Source: a virus. From it: DNA of 64,000 bases. This document shows, in pieces, positions 53,747-63,200 of this stretch. Where the stretch lies: IMG/VR virus record IMGVR_UViG_3300022723_000184, positions 1 through 64,000 of that record; one strand, 5' to 3'. The notes below the pieces were generated by a model that was not told where the DNA came from, searched no databases, and worked only from the letters and a program-made list of their open reading frames with translations. Both the position numbers and the translations under genes were made by a program. Position 1 is the stretch's first letter, and every line of letters begins with the position of its first letter.

Positions 53747-56284
53747 ATGGAAGCGACGGCTCAACTTGGCAAGGTAGCCAGCCGTGAGGACTTGGAGCGC
53801 CTGAAGAAGGCTTGTCTCAAGTTCAATCCGAACGAGAAAATGGCGAGCTTGGGTGGTGAGCAGGAGGCCGGCTTCGAGCAGGCGTTCAGCTCGCTGGCCT
53901 ACGCCTACCTCAAGGACAAGGCTCCCCGTCTGCTCGATTACATCGTCGGGTTCCAGCTCGTCGATCGCAACGAGGACAACACCAAGGCCATGGGCGTCTT
54001 CGGGTTCAAGATCGGAGAGCGGTGGCTCTACGCCCCGGTTTTCTTCCTGAACGGCGACCTGAAGGGGCACGAGCTGCTGTACGTTAAGCGGCAGGACATG
54101 TTCGTGCCTATGAAGGAGAACTGGGTCAACTACCTGATGGCCAAAAAGCCGCACACCTTAGGCGAGCGGTCGCCTAAGGACACGTTCCAGCTCGGCGGTA
54201 TGGCCCCGAACATCGAGCAATTGGCGTGGCCCCCGGAGCAAAGCAAGTTCGGGTCCGACCGCGGTGGTCGTCGGATTGCTGACTGGGCCCAGGGCGTCAT
54301 GCCCATGATCGGGGCCGGCGCCACGAAGAAGGCCCGGTTCATGTACCGCGGTCAGGAGTGGGGCCGAGGCCTGCTACTCGACAAGGTCGCTAGCAGGCCG
54401 ATGCATGCGGCGATGGCCGGCATCAAGCTCGACTTGCCCGGACTGCTCCGGTCCAACGTCCACATCGCGAAGCGTGCCCACATGTTGTCGCAGACCTACC
54501 CCGGCATCAAGAAGGCCTTCGATCGGTTCTACGGTAAGGACTTCTTCAAGGACGTGGCCCTCGACATCAAGAAGGCCTACGACCGCGAGCAGAAGAACAT
54601 CGTCCCCCGCACCAAGAAGGCGGCGGCACCCGCACGCGGCAAGTTCCTGATCCCCGAGGAGCAGGAGAAGAAGGCCGCCGGCCCGCCGGTCAAGGTCATC
54701 ACCCGCGACGACGTGGCCACGGTCCAGAACCTGCCTGACCTGACGGAAGAGGAGCGGCGAAAACTGCTCAACGACGGTGTGCTCATTGTCGACCGCCGGA
54801 AGGGTGACGAGGTCAGTGTCTCGTACAACACGCAGGCCTCGCCGCAGCGGCTGGTGAATCCGGCGGAGACAGGGCTCTACGACATCCTGGAGAAACCGGC
54901 CGAGTGGAACGAGTTCCTCGTGATCTCGAACCCCTACTCCAACCGTCGGCAGCACAACGCCGTGGTCGCCGTGCGTCTGGCCGACGGCGGCAACCAGGCC
55001 TGGCAGTGCATCAGCCGCCAGGCCCTGTGGTCTCGCCACGCCTCGACCCGCGAGGACTTCCAGAAGTGGTTCGACGGCCTGGACGACAAGGAGACGCTGC
55101 AGAAGGGCGGCACGTACCTGGCGATCGGTGAGCGTGGTCAGGGCACCGTCCCGTTCAAGGTCACCGCGGTCTACGACGACGGCTGCTACAAGGTCAACTT
55201 CCTGGACAACTTCCAGCATGGCCCCAAGCACCCCGGCGATCTGTCGCACACGTTCTACGACGACTTCAACAACCACGACGGCGGCTACGTTTCGTCGTAT
55301 GGCGCCAAGCTGTTCATCAACAAGCGTCCCGACGCCGAGATCCGGGCGATTGCCGGCGAGCTGCACATCCCAGACAAGTGCAAGATCATCCAGCTCAAGA
55401 GCCCGCCCAGACCCCGAAAGGCCGAGAACAATATTGTTACCGAGGTCGGCTCAGACGAGTACGAACCGGGCGCCAGCGACCCGCCGCCGATCAAGCCCGG
55501 CAACATCGCAGACATCCAGCTGAGCTTCACGCAGAAGACGGCTCGGATGAAGATCTACGCCGACCACAACGAGGTGACGATTACCACCGAGAAGACGGGC
55601 AGCGACCGGATGAGCGCCCGCCAAGGTCTGATCGAGCTGGTGCGTCGCCACGGCCTGGCCGAGAAGCAGGCCCGGGAGATGCTCAAGCAGGCCCAGACCA
55701 AGGGCAGCAGGATCTTCCGCATCAAGTACGCGATGCCCTTCCCGTTCGCCGAGACGGTGGGCGCTGGTCCCGGCAGCCCGCAGTTCCCGGCCCCCGAGAT
55801 GGGCAGTGAGCAGCGAGGCTACGGCAGCACTCCGGCCATCTACCCGCAGGAAGAGTTCATCCCGGTCGAAGGGCTGCAGTCGGACATGACCGATCCGCAG
55901 ATTTACGATCCGTTCATGATGCCCGATCCGCACGCGGTTAGCATGGCCGAGCAGGCCGGGGCCTCGGGGCAGAAGGAAGTGTTCGACGTCGGCATGATCA
56001 GCGGCCTGCTCAAGGCCGTGCGACAGGACAGCCTGGTCGACCGGTACCTCGGCGACCTCATGAAGGCCCTGGACCGTCTGGGGCGCATGCTGTTCCTGTT
56101 CTACTGGCACCAGGAGGAGTTCGAGGACCGCTACGGCAAGGCCGACTTGCCGGAGCTGGAGGACTCCATCCGCAACGCGTTCGAGACGCTCGGTGACGTG
56201 ACGCTCTTCCTCAAGGAGAAGACGATCGGCGCCGGCCGGGACGAGCTTGGCGATCCTTCGATCGAGGAAGCAGCGAGGAACTAA
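53747..56284 (+). CDS. Large hypothetical protein, probably structural
   Basis: 845 aa, AGGAGA before the ATG. Soluble-looking, with mixed alpha/beta content. Segments include FQLVDRNEDNTKAMGVFGFKIGE, a Lys-rich central stretch (about 280-310), and a helical C-terminus (LVDRYLGDLMKALDRLGRMLFLFYWH...LEDSIRNAFETLGDVTLFLKEK). No catalytic motif found. Follows beta' and precedes shorter structural-like genes, all overlapping or closely spaced. Probably a virion or head-assembly protein. Confidence 0.7.
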   Translation: MEATAQLGKVASREDLERLKKACLKFNPNEKMASLGGEQEAGFEQAFSSLAYAYLKDKAPRLLDYIVGFQLVDRNEDNTKAMGVFGFKIGERWLYAPVFFLNGDLKGHELLYVKRQDMFVPMKENWVNYLMAKKPHTLGERSPKDTFQLGGMAPNIEQLAWPPEQSKFGSDRGGRRIADWAQGVMPMIGAGATKKARFMYRGQEWGRGLLLDKVASRPMHAAMAGIKLDLPGLLRSNVHIAKRAHMLSQTYPGIKKAFDRFYGKDFFKDVALDIKKAYDREQKNIVPRTKKAAAPARGKFLIPEEQEKKAAGPPVKVITRDDVATVQNLPDLTEEERRKLLNDGVLIVDRRKGDEVSVSYNTQASPQRLVNPAETGLYDILEKPAEWNEFLVISNPYSNRRQHNAVVAVRLADGGNQAWQCISRQALWSRHASTREDFQKWFDGLDDKETLQKGGTYLAIGERGQGTVPFKVTAVYDDGCYKVNFLDNFQHGPKHPGDLSHTFYDDFNNHDGGYVSSYGAKLFINKRPDAEIRAIAGELHIPDKCKIIQLKSPPRPRKAENNIVTEVGSDEYEPGASDPPPIKPGNIADIQLSFTQKTARMKIYADHNEVTITTEKTGSDRMSARQGLIELVRRHGLAEKQAREMLKQAQTKGSRIFRIKYAMPFPFAETVGAGPGSPQFPAPEMGSEQRGYGSTPAIYPQEEFIPVEGLQSDMTDPQIYDPFMMPDPHAVSMAEQAGASGQKEVFDVGMISGLLKAVRQDSLVDRYLGDLMKALDRLGRMLFLFYWHQEEFEDRYGKADLPELEDSIRNAFETLGDVTLFLKEKTIGAGRDELGDPSIEEAARN

Positions 56285-56287
56285 ACC

Positions 56288-56917
56288 ATGGCGACGCCAT
56301 ACGAACGCGAGTTTTACGAAGCATGGACCGCGGGCGAGGTCAAGGCCCTGGACTTCCCCGGCCGGTGCGAGATCACCAAGATCGCCATCGTCCGGATCGG
56401 GACCGGGGCGATCGCTGCGGACATCTACAACCGCCTGTTCGAGGGCCCGACGCACGACGTCTTCGAGATCGTCGACGACGGCAGCGGCAACGTCCAGATC
56501 AACCTGGCGGCCGGCGCCGCGGACCTCGACGACGTGAAGGTCGGCGACGTCCTGGAGGTGGCTGGCAGCTCGGTCGGTGGCTACAACGTCGCCACCCACC
56601 GCATCACGTCGATTGCCGAAGACCTTCGGTCGGTCGTGACCAGCGAGTCGTTCACCTCGGTGGGCACCGGCGGTACGGTGAAGCTCAACATCCCGACCGC
56701 CGAGCAGCCGGCGTACCAGGTGATGCCGCAGATCACGGGCACGGACAGCGTGCTGACCATTCCGCCGGGCACCGGCGACCGGGTCATCTATGTGAACCAG
56801 GACCCGCTGCCCAACGTGAACATCGGCGTCAACCGCAAGCTCTACCTGAAGATGGCCGACGCCGGCACATACCGCGTGCTGGTCAGTGCCGGCCTCAGCG
56901 TGGCGGGTGAGGGCTAA
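56288..56917 (+). CDS. Putative beta-rich structural protein
   Basis: 209 aa with GAGGA upstream. Long runs of alternating hydrophobic and polar residues with Gly and Asp turns (VFEIVDDGSGNVQINLAAG, NVATHRITSIAEDLRSVV, YVNQDPLPNVNIGVNRKLYL) fit a beta-sandwich, as in phage head decoration or tail proteins. No homologue recognised by eye. Confidence 0.65.
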   Translation: MATPYEREFYEAWTAGEVKALDFPGRCEITKIAIVRIGTGAIAADIYNRLFEGPTHDVFEIVDDGSGNVQINLAAGAADLDDVKVGDVLEVAGSSVGGYNVATHRITSIAEDLRSVVTSESFTSVGTGGTVKLNIPTAEQPAYQVMPQITGTDSVLTIPPGTGDRVIYVNQDPLPNVNIGVNRKLYLKMADAGTYRVLVSAGLSVAGEG

Positions 56918-56929
56918 GCAGACCACCGC

Positions 56930-57979
56930 ATGCAACACATCGGCTTCAACAAGTTCCACCCCTTCCGTGAGCCGGACTGGCGTTACAAGCGAGTCCTGCA
57001 AATGGTTGACACGTTGGGTAACCCCGGTCGGTCGACGAAGCACGACGACGACTGGGTGCGTGGTCTGCGCAACTTCATCCTGCGGTACCGCAACGGAACG
57101 CGTGAAGCCCGCCGGCGGCTGTCGTACGAGAACCACGACCTCTACTTCGCCTGGACCATCCACGAGCGGGCGGACGACGACTTCGAGACGGCGTTCATGA
57201 TCGAGGCCAGGCTTCTGGCCCAACAGTCGTCCGAGGACATCGCCAAGGAGTGCCACACGCTCCCCGGGGCGATCGACTGGTACGAGGCCCTGTTCTTCAA
57301 CGTCCGTGACCGGATCCACGCACACGACTGGATCCTGAAGCACGTGCTGATGAAGGCCATCTCGCAGAGTGCCGAGCGCCTCAAGGAGGAGGGCGGCGCC
57401 GAGGCCCGATTCACACGAGCACCGTTGTCTGAGCCGTTCTGGGATTCGAGCCTGAAGTTCATGGGCTACTTCGGCGGCCCGATCATGATCGACTTCATGC
57501 TCACCGGCTACCGCCGCGGCGTGCACGCCAACAGCATGGACGACGTCTCGAACTGGCTGACCGATTACGTGGCCCACCAGGTCCACCGCCGGACGGGCAT
57601 GGCTGTTGGCCACTTCGAGGTCAACAAGTACAACGTCCTGGAGCTGGTCGGGCACCACACGCAGCTGGTGCAGCTGCAGAAGGCTCTGGCCGACCAGGGC
57701 GGTGCCCAGAACACGTTCGAGAAGAACGTCGAGCAGTTCCTGTCCGACATCCCGTGGAGCGTGGGCAAGGACGGGGCCACCAACTTCCAGGGGACCCCGG
57801 TCGCCGAGTTCGACGGGGGTGCGGCGGAACTACGAGACGACGAGTTGTTGCTGCTGTCCTCGGGCGAGTCTGCCGATACAATCAGCAAGGAAGTGGCGTC
57901 GATGAGCTTGCCGGCTGCCAAGCCGATGGAAAAGCGTGGTCAGGAGGACCAAGATGCAGACCCTCAGCAAGGAGCGTGA
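56930..57979 (+). CDS. Hypothetical protein
   Basis: 349 aa, mostly helical, Trp/His/Arg-rich N-terminal half (DWRYKRVLQMVD, WVRGLRNFILRYRNGTREARRR). The C-terminal 70 residues are polar and disordered and overlap the next gene by 26 nt. Not recognised. Confidence 0.65.
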   Translation: MQHIGFNKFHPFREPDWRYKRVLQMVDTLGNPGRSTKHDDDWVRGLRNFILRYRNGTREARRRLSYENHDLYFAWTIHERADDDFETAFMIEARLLAQQSSEDIAKECHTLPGAIDWYEALFFNVRDRIHAHDWILKHVLMKAISQSAERLKEEGGAEARFTRAPLSEPFWDSSLKFMGYFGGPIMIDFMLTGYRRGVHANSMDDVSNWLTDYVAHQVHRRTGMAVGHFEVNKYNVLELVGHHTQLVQLQKALADQGGAQNTFEKNVEQFLSDIPWSVGKDGATNFQGTPVAEFDGGAAELRDDELLLLSSGESADTISKEVASMSLPAAKPMEKRGQEDQDADPQQGA

Positions 57980-59333
57980 GGAAGCGCTGGTCGAGGGCGT
58001 GAAGCGGGCCGTGGACCTGGTGGACAACCAAGGCCTGACGCCCGACGCCGCAATCGAGAAGGTGGCCCGGTCGAACAAGTGGGGCGAAGGGATGATCCGC
58101 TTCGCCTCGCACGCCTACAACACCGGCCGGCAAACCGCTCAACGTGAGACCAACACCAGCATCCTCGACAAGTTCGCCGAGTTCCCCCTGGCCGATCCGG
58201 CCAAGGTGATCGAGGCCATCTACCCGTCGAGCGTGAAGTCGGCCGCCGATCTCCAGCAGGAGACCGGCGTCTCGTCCGACTACATCGCCCCGCCCGCCTG
58301 GCTGGGCCGGCGTCGCAAGGTCGCTTCGATGGAGAAGGCTGCTGCGGCAGACGACCTGCTCGCCAGGCAGCCGCGGCCCGAGCCCTACCAGCCCGACCCG
58401 CGGGTCAAGATGGCCAAGACGCACAGCCAGTACGTCGAGCTGCAGAAGGAGGCCGAGGAGGCCCGCCACCAGGCGGCCGTGGCCCACGAGAGCCTGATCG
58501 GCTCGATGGGCCGCCTCGCCGAGTACTTCAAGAAGCAGGCCCGCGACCGCTACCCGTTCCACGTGGTGGAGCACGCGGTGCAAACGTACTACCCCGAGTC
58601 GGCCGGGACCCTGATGGACTTCGCCTACAAGCGGAGCCGCCTGAAGGAGGCCCGGGCCAAGGACACCAAGCTCCCCCACGTGGCGATCGATCATGACGCC
58701 GCGCCGTTCAACCTGATCAAGGAGTGCATCGACCAGGGCGGCCGTGTCGTGCGACTCCGCGAACACCACAAAGAGGCGCAGGACGCCGTCGCTCGCTTCA
58801 AGGAGGGCGAGCTTGCCCCTTTTGTGGCAGCGCCTCCGGCGTCGCCGGAGGAAGTCAAGACGGCTTCCTCTCGCTATCTGATTGACGAGGAGCCCGCCCC
58901 CGCGAAGGAGGCCGGGTTCATGTCGTCGGTGGCCGGCTCGTCGGTGGCCGACCGGACCAAGAGCATTCTGGATCGGGCCATGTCCGATGCCCCGGTGCAG
59001 GAGGCGAACTACGCGACCCTGGAGGAACTCTCCGACCCGTCGCACGAGGCTGAGCTGAGGAAGATCCGGGCCCAGTCGTTGCTCTCGGAGATGATGGACG
59101 ACGAGGTGATCGGCGGCTATCGGCCTGAGCAGGTGTTGCAGGCGTACAACGAGATCTCGCAGCTCTCGCCCCGGGGGGCCATGCAGCCGCTGATCGCACG
59201 TTCGCTTCTCCGCCGGCACCTGCAAGGCAACATGGAGCCGTTCGAGGCCAAGGAGATCACGGACATCGAGAAAGGGGTCGGCGCCACCGAGGGGCCGAAC
59301 CTGTTGGGGCAACCTGCCAATGCACTCGTCTGA
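57954..59333 (+). CDS. Hypothetical helical protein
   Basis: 459 aa from the ATG at 57954 (CAGGAGG 6 nt upstream). Helical throughout, Ala/Glu/Lys-rich, with a coiled-coil-like region (VELQKEAEEARHQAAVAHES). Its N-terminus, TLSKEREEALVEGVKRAVDLVDNQ, may be a helical scaffold. Could be a scaffold or head-assembly protein given the protease gene two positions downstream, which is inference. Confidence 0.65.
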   Translation: MQTLSKEREEALVEGVKRAVDLVDNQGLTPDAAIEKVARSNKWGEGMIRFASHAYNTGRQTAQRETNTSILDKFAEFPLADPAKVIEAIYPSSVKSAADLQQETGVSSDYIAPPAWLGRRRKVASMEKAAAADDLLARQPRPEPYQPDPRVKMAKTHSQYVELQKEAEEARHQAAVAHESLIGSMGRLAEYFKKQARDRYPFHVVEHAVQTYYPESAGTLMDFAYKRSRLKEARAKDTKLPHVAIDHDAAPFNLIKECIDQGGRVVRLREHHKEAQDAVARFKEGELAPFVAAPPASPEEVKTASSRYLIDEEPAPAKEAGFMSSVAGSSVADRTKSILDRAMSDAPVQEANYATLEELSDPSHEAELRKIRAQSLLSEMMDDEVIGGYRPEQVLQAYNEISQLSPRGAMQPLIARSLLRRHLQGNMEPFEAKEITDIEKGVGATEGPNLLGQPANALV

Positions 59334-60261
59334 CGAACAACTCGACATGGCTTCGATGACGCTCGCCAAGCGGGCGGCCGTCGTGCGCATGCTCCCCCCG
59401 ACCCGAGAGAAGCGGGCCCAGACCGGGTCCAACAGTTTCCTGAGCAACCTGGGCGCGATGTGGGCGGCGACCCCCGACGCGGCCAAAGGTGCCCTGATGG
59501 GTGCGGGTCTCGGCGGGGTGGGCGGTTACCTGAGCCAGGCGGGCCGGGACGAGGAAGACAGGCGGCCATGGGGCTCGGCGTTGACCGGGGCCCTGGCCGG
59601 CGGCGCCCTCGGCGGTGGCATGGGCTTGGCGGCACCCCGTCTCCGCGAGCTGTACGACACGCATCAGCTGGACCGTCAGATCGCCGAACTTGAGGCGAAG
59701 ACTCAGCCCGGCGTGGCCAACGAACTGGGACACAAGGCGGTGGGCGCAGTGAGCGGCGCTGCCCCCGGCCTCCTGGGCCTCGGCGCGTACCACGCCCACC
59801 GTAACCTGCCGGAGTACGTTGGGCAGGGCCGCTGGTTCGGCGGGCGTATGGTGAACCCCGACGACCTGGCGGCCAGGGTCCAGGCCGGCACGGCCAGTGC
59901 CGCCGACCGGAAGTTCGTTGAGCGGATCACTGAAGGAGGCCGCAAGTCGCTTTCCGAAACGCTCAAGAGCGGTTACGGCGCGTCGGGAGGTAAGGGCGGT
60001 CCGTGGTCCGCGACCAAGTTCACGCCGGGCGGGGCCCCGTACCTTCGTCGTGAGCACGGCTTCCTTCAAAAACTCCTCGGCAGCGGTCGGTACTACCCGA
60101 CTGGTACTGGACGGGCCAAGATACGGGGATCGCTCGGATCCATCGCCGCGTTCGCCCTGCCGATGCTCTTGCAGCGGATGGGTGAAAAGGCCATGCCCAG
60201 CGACGATTCGCGGCAGCTTCAGGAGCTGTACCGACAGCGTGCGGCGGCAGTCGCCAGGTAA
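59320..60261 (+). CDS. Glycine-zipper membrane-type protein
   Basis: 313 aa; starts inside the preceding gene. Two Gly/Ala-rich hydrophobic segments (about 60-80 and 92-112, GGALGGGMGLAAP) flank the linker GRDEEDRRPW, followed by a charged helix LDRQIAELEAK. The arrangement copies the partial protein at 1-282. A third hydrophobic segment lies near 145-160 and a fourth near 283-298. Not an enzyme by motif. Confidence 0.65.
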   Translation: MHSSDEQLDMASMTLAKRAAVVRMLPPTREKRAQTGSNSFLSNLGAMWAATPDAAKGALMGAGLGGVGGYLSQAGRDEEDRRPWGSALTGALAGGALGGGMGLAAPRLRELYDTHQLDRQIAELEAKTQPGVANELGHKAVGAVSGAAPGLLGLGAYHAHRNLPEYVGQGRWFGGRMVNPDDLAARVQAGTASAADRKFVERITEGGRKSLSETLKSGYGASGGKGGPWSATKFTPGGAPYLRREHGFLQKLLGSGRYYPTGTGRAKIRGSLGSIAAFALPMLLQRMGEKAMPSDDSRQLQELYRQRAAAVAR

Positions 60262-60273
60262 AGGAATACCGAC

Positions 60274-63200
60274 ATGTCCATGGTGAAAATCGTCGACCCT
60301 CGTGGCTGGAACTGGGACCGTCCCGTGGCCCAGGCCATCAAGGTTTCGAGTCGAGGTCTGATCGGCAACGACCGGTCTGACTTCCTCAAGACCGCGAGCC
60401 ATGAGTTCGTGGACATGATCGACAACATGAAGGTGGCCAAGGACGAGCAGCCGGTGCATTTGATTGCGCTCGGCGCCAGTGAGGCATATGGCTGCTTTCC
60501 TGCCGGTACCCCTGTCCGAATGTCTGACGGAACACTAAAGGCAATCGATCAAATTGCTGAAAACGAGTACGTTGTTGATCGTCTTGGTCGACCAGCCAAA
60601 GTGCTAAAAACATGGCAGAAACCGTGGGACGGTCCTGGAATCTCGCTGAAGGTAGAAGGGCTGTTAGACAATCTGGTGCAGACAGCTGATCATCGTTTTT
60701 ACGTGATCAAAGGGTCGCAGGTTGAATGTCTAATAGACAAGGCCAAGCACTGTAAACCGGATACCTGCCAACAGAACAAGATCTGTTCGACGCGTAATTG
60801 TGCCCGCGCATCGGTGTCGTACGACCCTGGGTGGGTAGAAGCCAAGGACATCGTGGCAGGTGATTACGTGTTGGCGGCTGTTCCGGACCGCGGTGTAGGC
60901 GAGCAAACATGGGGTTGGTCGAAGCCGTTGGCCCGCGTCATCGGCTACTTCCTGGCAGAAGGCTCTTACGAGAAATCTAAAAGCGACGGTACCCGGAAAG
61001 CACTGAGATTCGATTTTGGATTCGACGATGAACCCCATATTATCCCGGACTTTTTGGATTGCGCTTCGGCCCTCCTCGAAGACTATGACGGGCTGACGAT
61101 CAAAGGCCCATACCGCAGCGAAGACAAGCACACTATTACATACGCTCTTCGGCACGACGCTCTGGTGTCGCGAGTGCATGCTGCTGTCGGAGAGTACTCT
61201 ACCGGGAAGCGATTGTATGGGTCTGTTTTCTCACAACACCCGGACATAATTGCCGAAATGGTCGGGGCCTATCTGGACGGGGACGGTACTTGTCCTCGCT
61301 ACGCCAGGCGGGATTTGGGTACCGACGAAGGTAGGTTCGCGTGTGGTACGGCTTCACGCGATCTCGCGATCGATCTTCAATGGCTCCTTGGAAGGCTGGG
61401 CGTACCGGCGACGGTCTGTGCTGTGTCCGAAGACGCTTTGGCCGAAAACGCCTCGGGATTTTATCACGTAGGTTTTTCTAATACCGCCGGCTCGTTCTTG
61501 CAAGGGCGGTGCTCCAAGTACCGGCGGGAGGAACCTCGACAGAGTAAGCAGAGATCGTTCGCTTGGAATGGTTACATTGCTCGCCCGGTACGTGAGGTGA
61601 ATCCGGTGAGGTTGGAAGAGCCTGTGTTCAACCTGGAAGTGGAAGGTGATCATACTTACACCGTCGGTAACGGCGTGGTTGTTCACAACTCAAACCGAAA
61701 CGGCGACGGCTTCAAGGAGGCCACCTGCAAGAAGTACCACCACACGTTCAAGAAACACGCACGGTGGTACCGTAACCACCGCAACAAGAACCCCGAAAAG
61801 TCCTACGGCTACATCAAGGCCTCGGCCTACAACCATCCGATGCGTCGTGTCGAGTTGCTGACGATGCTCAACAAGACCAAGGAGGCCGCGGAGCGGAACG
61901 GCGGCCTGGTCGCCGACAAGGAGATGGCCAAGATCGCGGCCGGTGACGACATACCCGTAAGTATGGCTTGCTTTCCGGGGGATACGTTGGTGCGTAGGTG
62001 GACCGGAGAACACGTACCCATCGCTGAAATTTGCCACGGCGATCGGGTGCGGACTCATCACGGGAATGAGGGGGAAGTGACGCTGACGTCTCGCCGCCTT
62101 TACGCCGGGGATTTCGCGAGAATTTACGCTTACGGTCTGCCTGACGCGTTGTCGGCGACTGAAAATCACAGGATTTGGGTTCGCCCCGCGCTGAAAGGAA
62201 AAACACCTCGGTGTCCGGTGTGTGGAAAGCAATTCAAATCTTTGGGGTGCCATTTCCGAGAACAGAAGGACGCGCAGCACGCGTTGGCTGCGGCAAACTA
62301 CGGCCGGTACGCCGAGGGCTGGGTAGAGGCAGGCCAGGTCGTAGCCGGCGATTTTGTCCGCGTTCCGATCGACCAGGAAGTGCTCGAAGAGGGCGACGCG
62401 ACCTATGCGGCCTTGCTGGGTCTCTACTTGGCGGAAGGTAACACTTGGCAATACGCAAGGTACGAGAAGTCTCCGCTAGACACCTATCGCGGTGTCGATT
62501 TCTCGTTCCACCGAGAAGAAAAGGAACTGGCGGACAAAACGATCGGACTGCTTCACGAACTGGGTTATCGTCGTACGCACGTATATTTGAGGAAGAACAA
62601 CGTGCGACTGGTTCGTGTTTGCTCGGCAGAGTTGGCGGATCGTCTGGAGGTTGACGGAGGCAAAGGAGCCTGGGGCAAGCGAATTTCTCCGGGCATCATG
62701 AAGTGGTCGCCCCCGACGCAAAAGCTGATCCTTGAGAACTGGCTGGAAGGTGACGGTACGTTCAGCCGCCAACACCAAACGGTAGTCGGCGTGTCGGTAT
62801 CCCGCGAACTATGTCGGCAGATGGCGGAGATCGGCTGGCGCAACGGTATTTGCGTCAAACTCGGGAGACAAAAAAGAGGGAAAGGGTGCGACACCTGTAC
62901 GATTCGTCGCTCCGAAGTGAGTAGGCTTTCGTTGTCTAAGGTCCCGGCCGATTTCTTTCCGCCTTCGCCTGTGTCTGTTTCCTGCGGGCACCTGAAAAAC
63001 CAGGCAACGGCCGCCACGACTAAGCCACGTATTTCTTCCAAACCGATGACGTTTATCGAAAACGGTTTCCTTTACTTGCGGGTAAGGAAAGTAGAGCGGT
63101 TCTACGACGAGACGTATGTGTACAACATGACCGTCGAGTCGGACCACTCGTACACTGCCAACGACGTGGGCGTGTCCAACTGCCGCGTCCCTTACGACGA

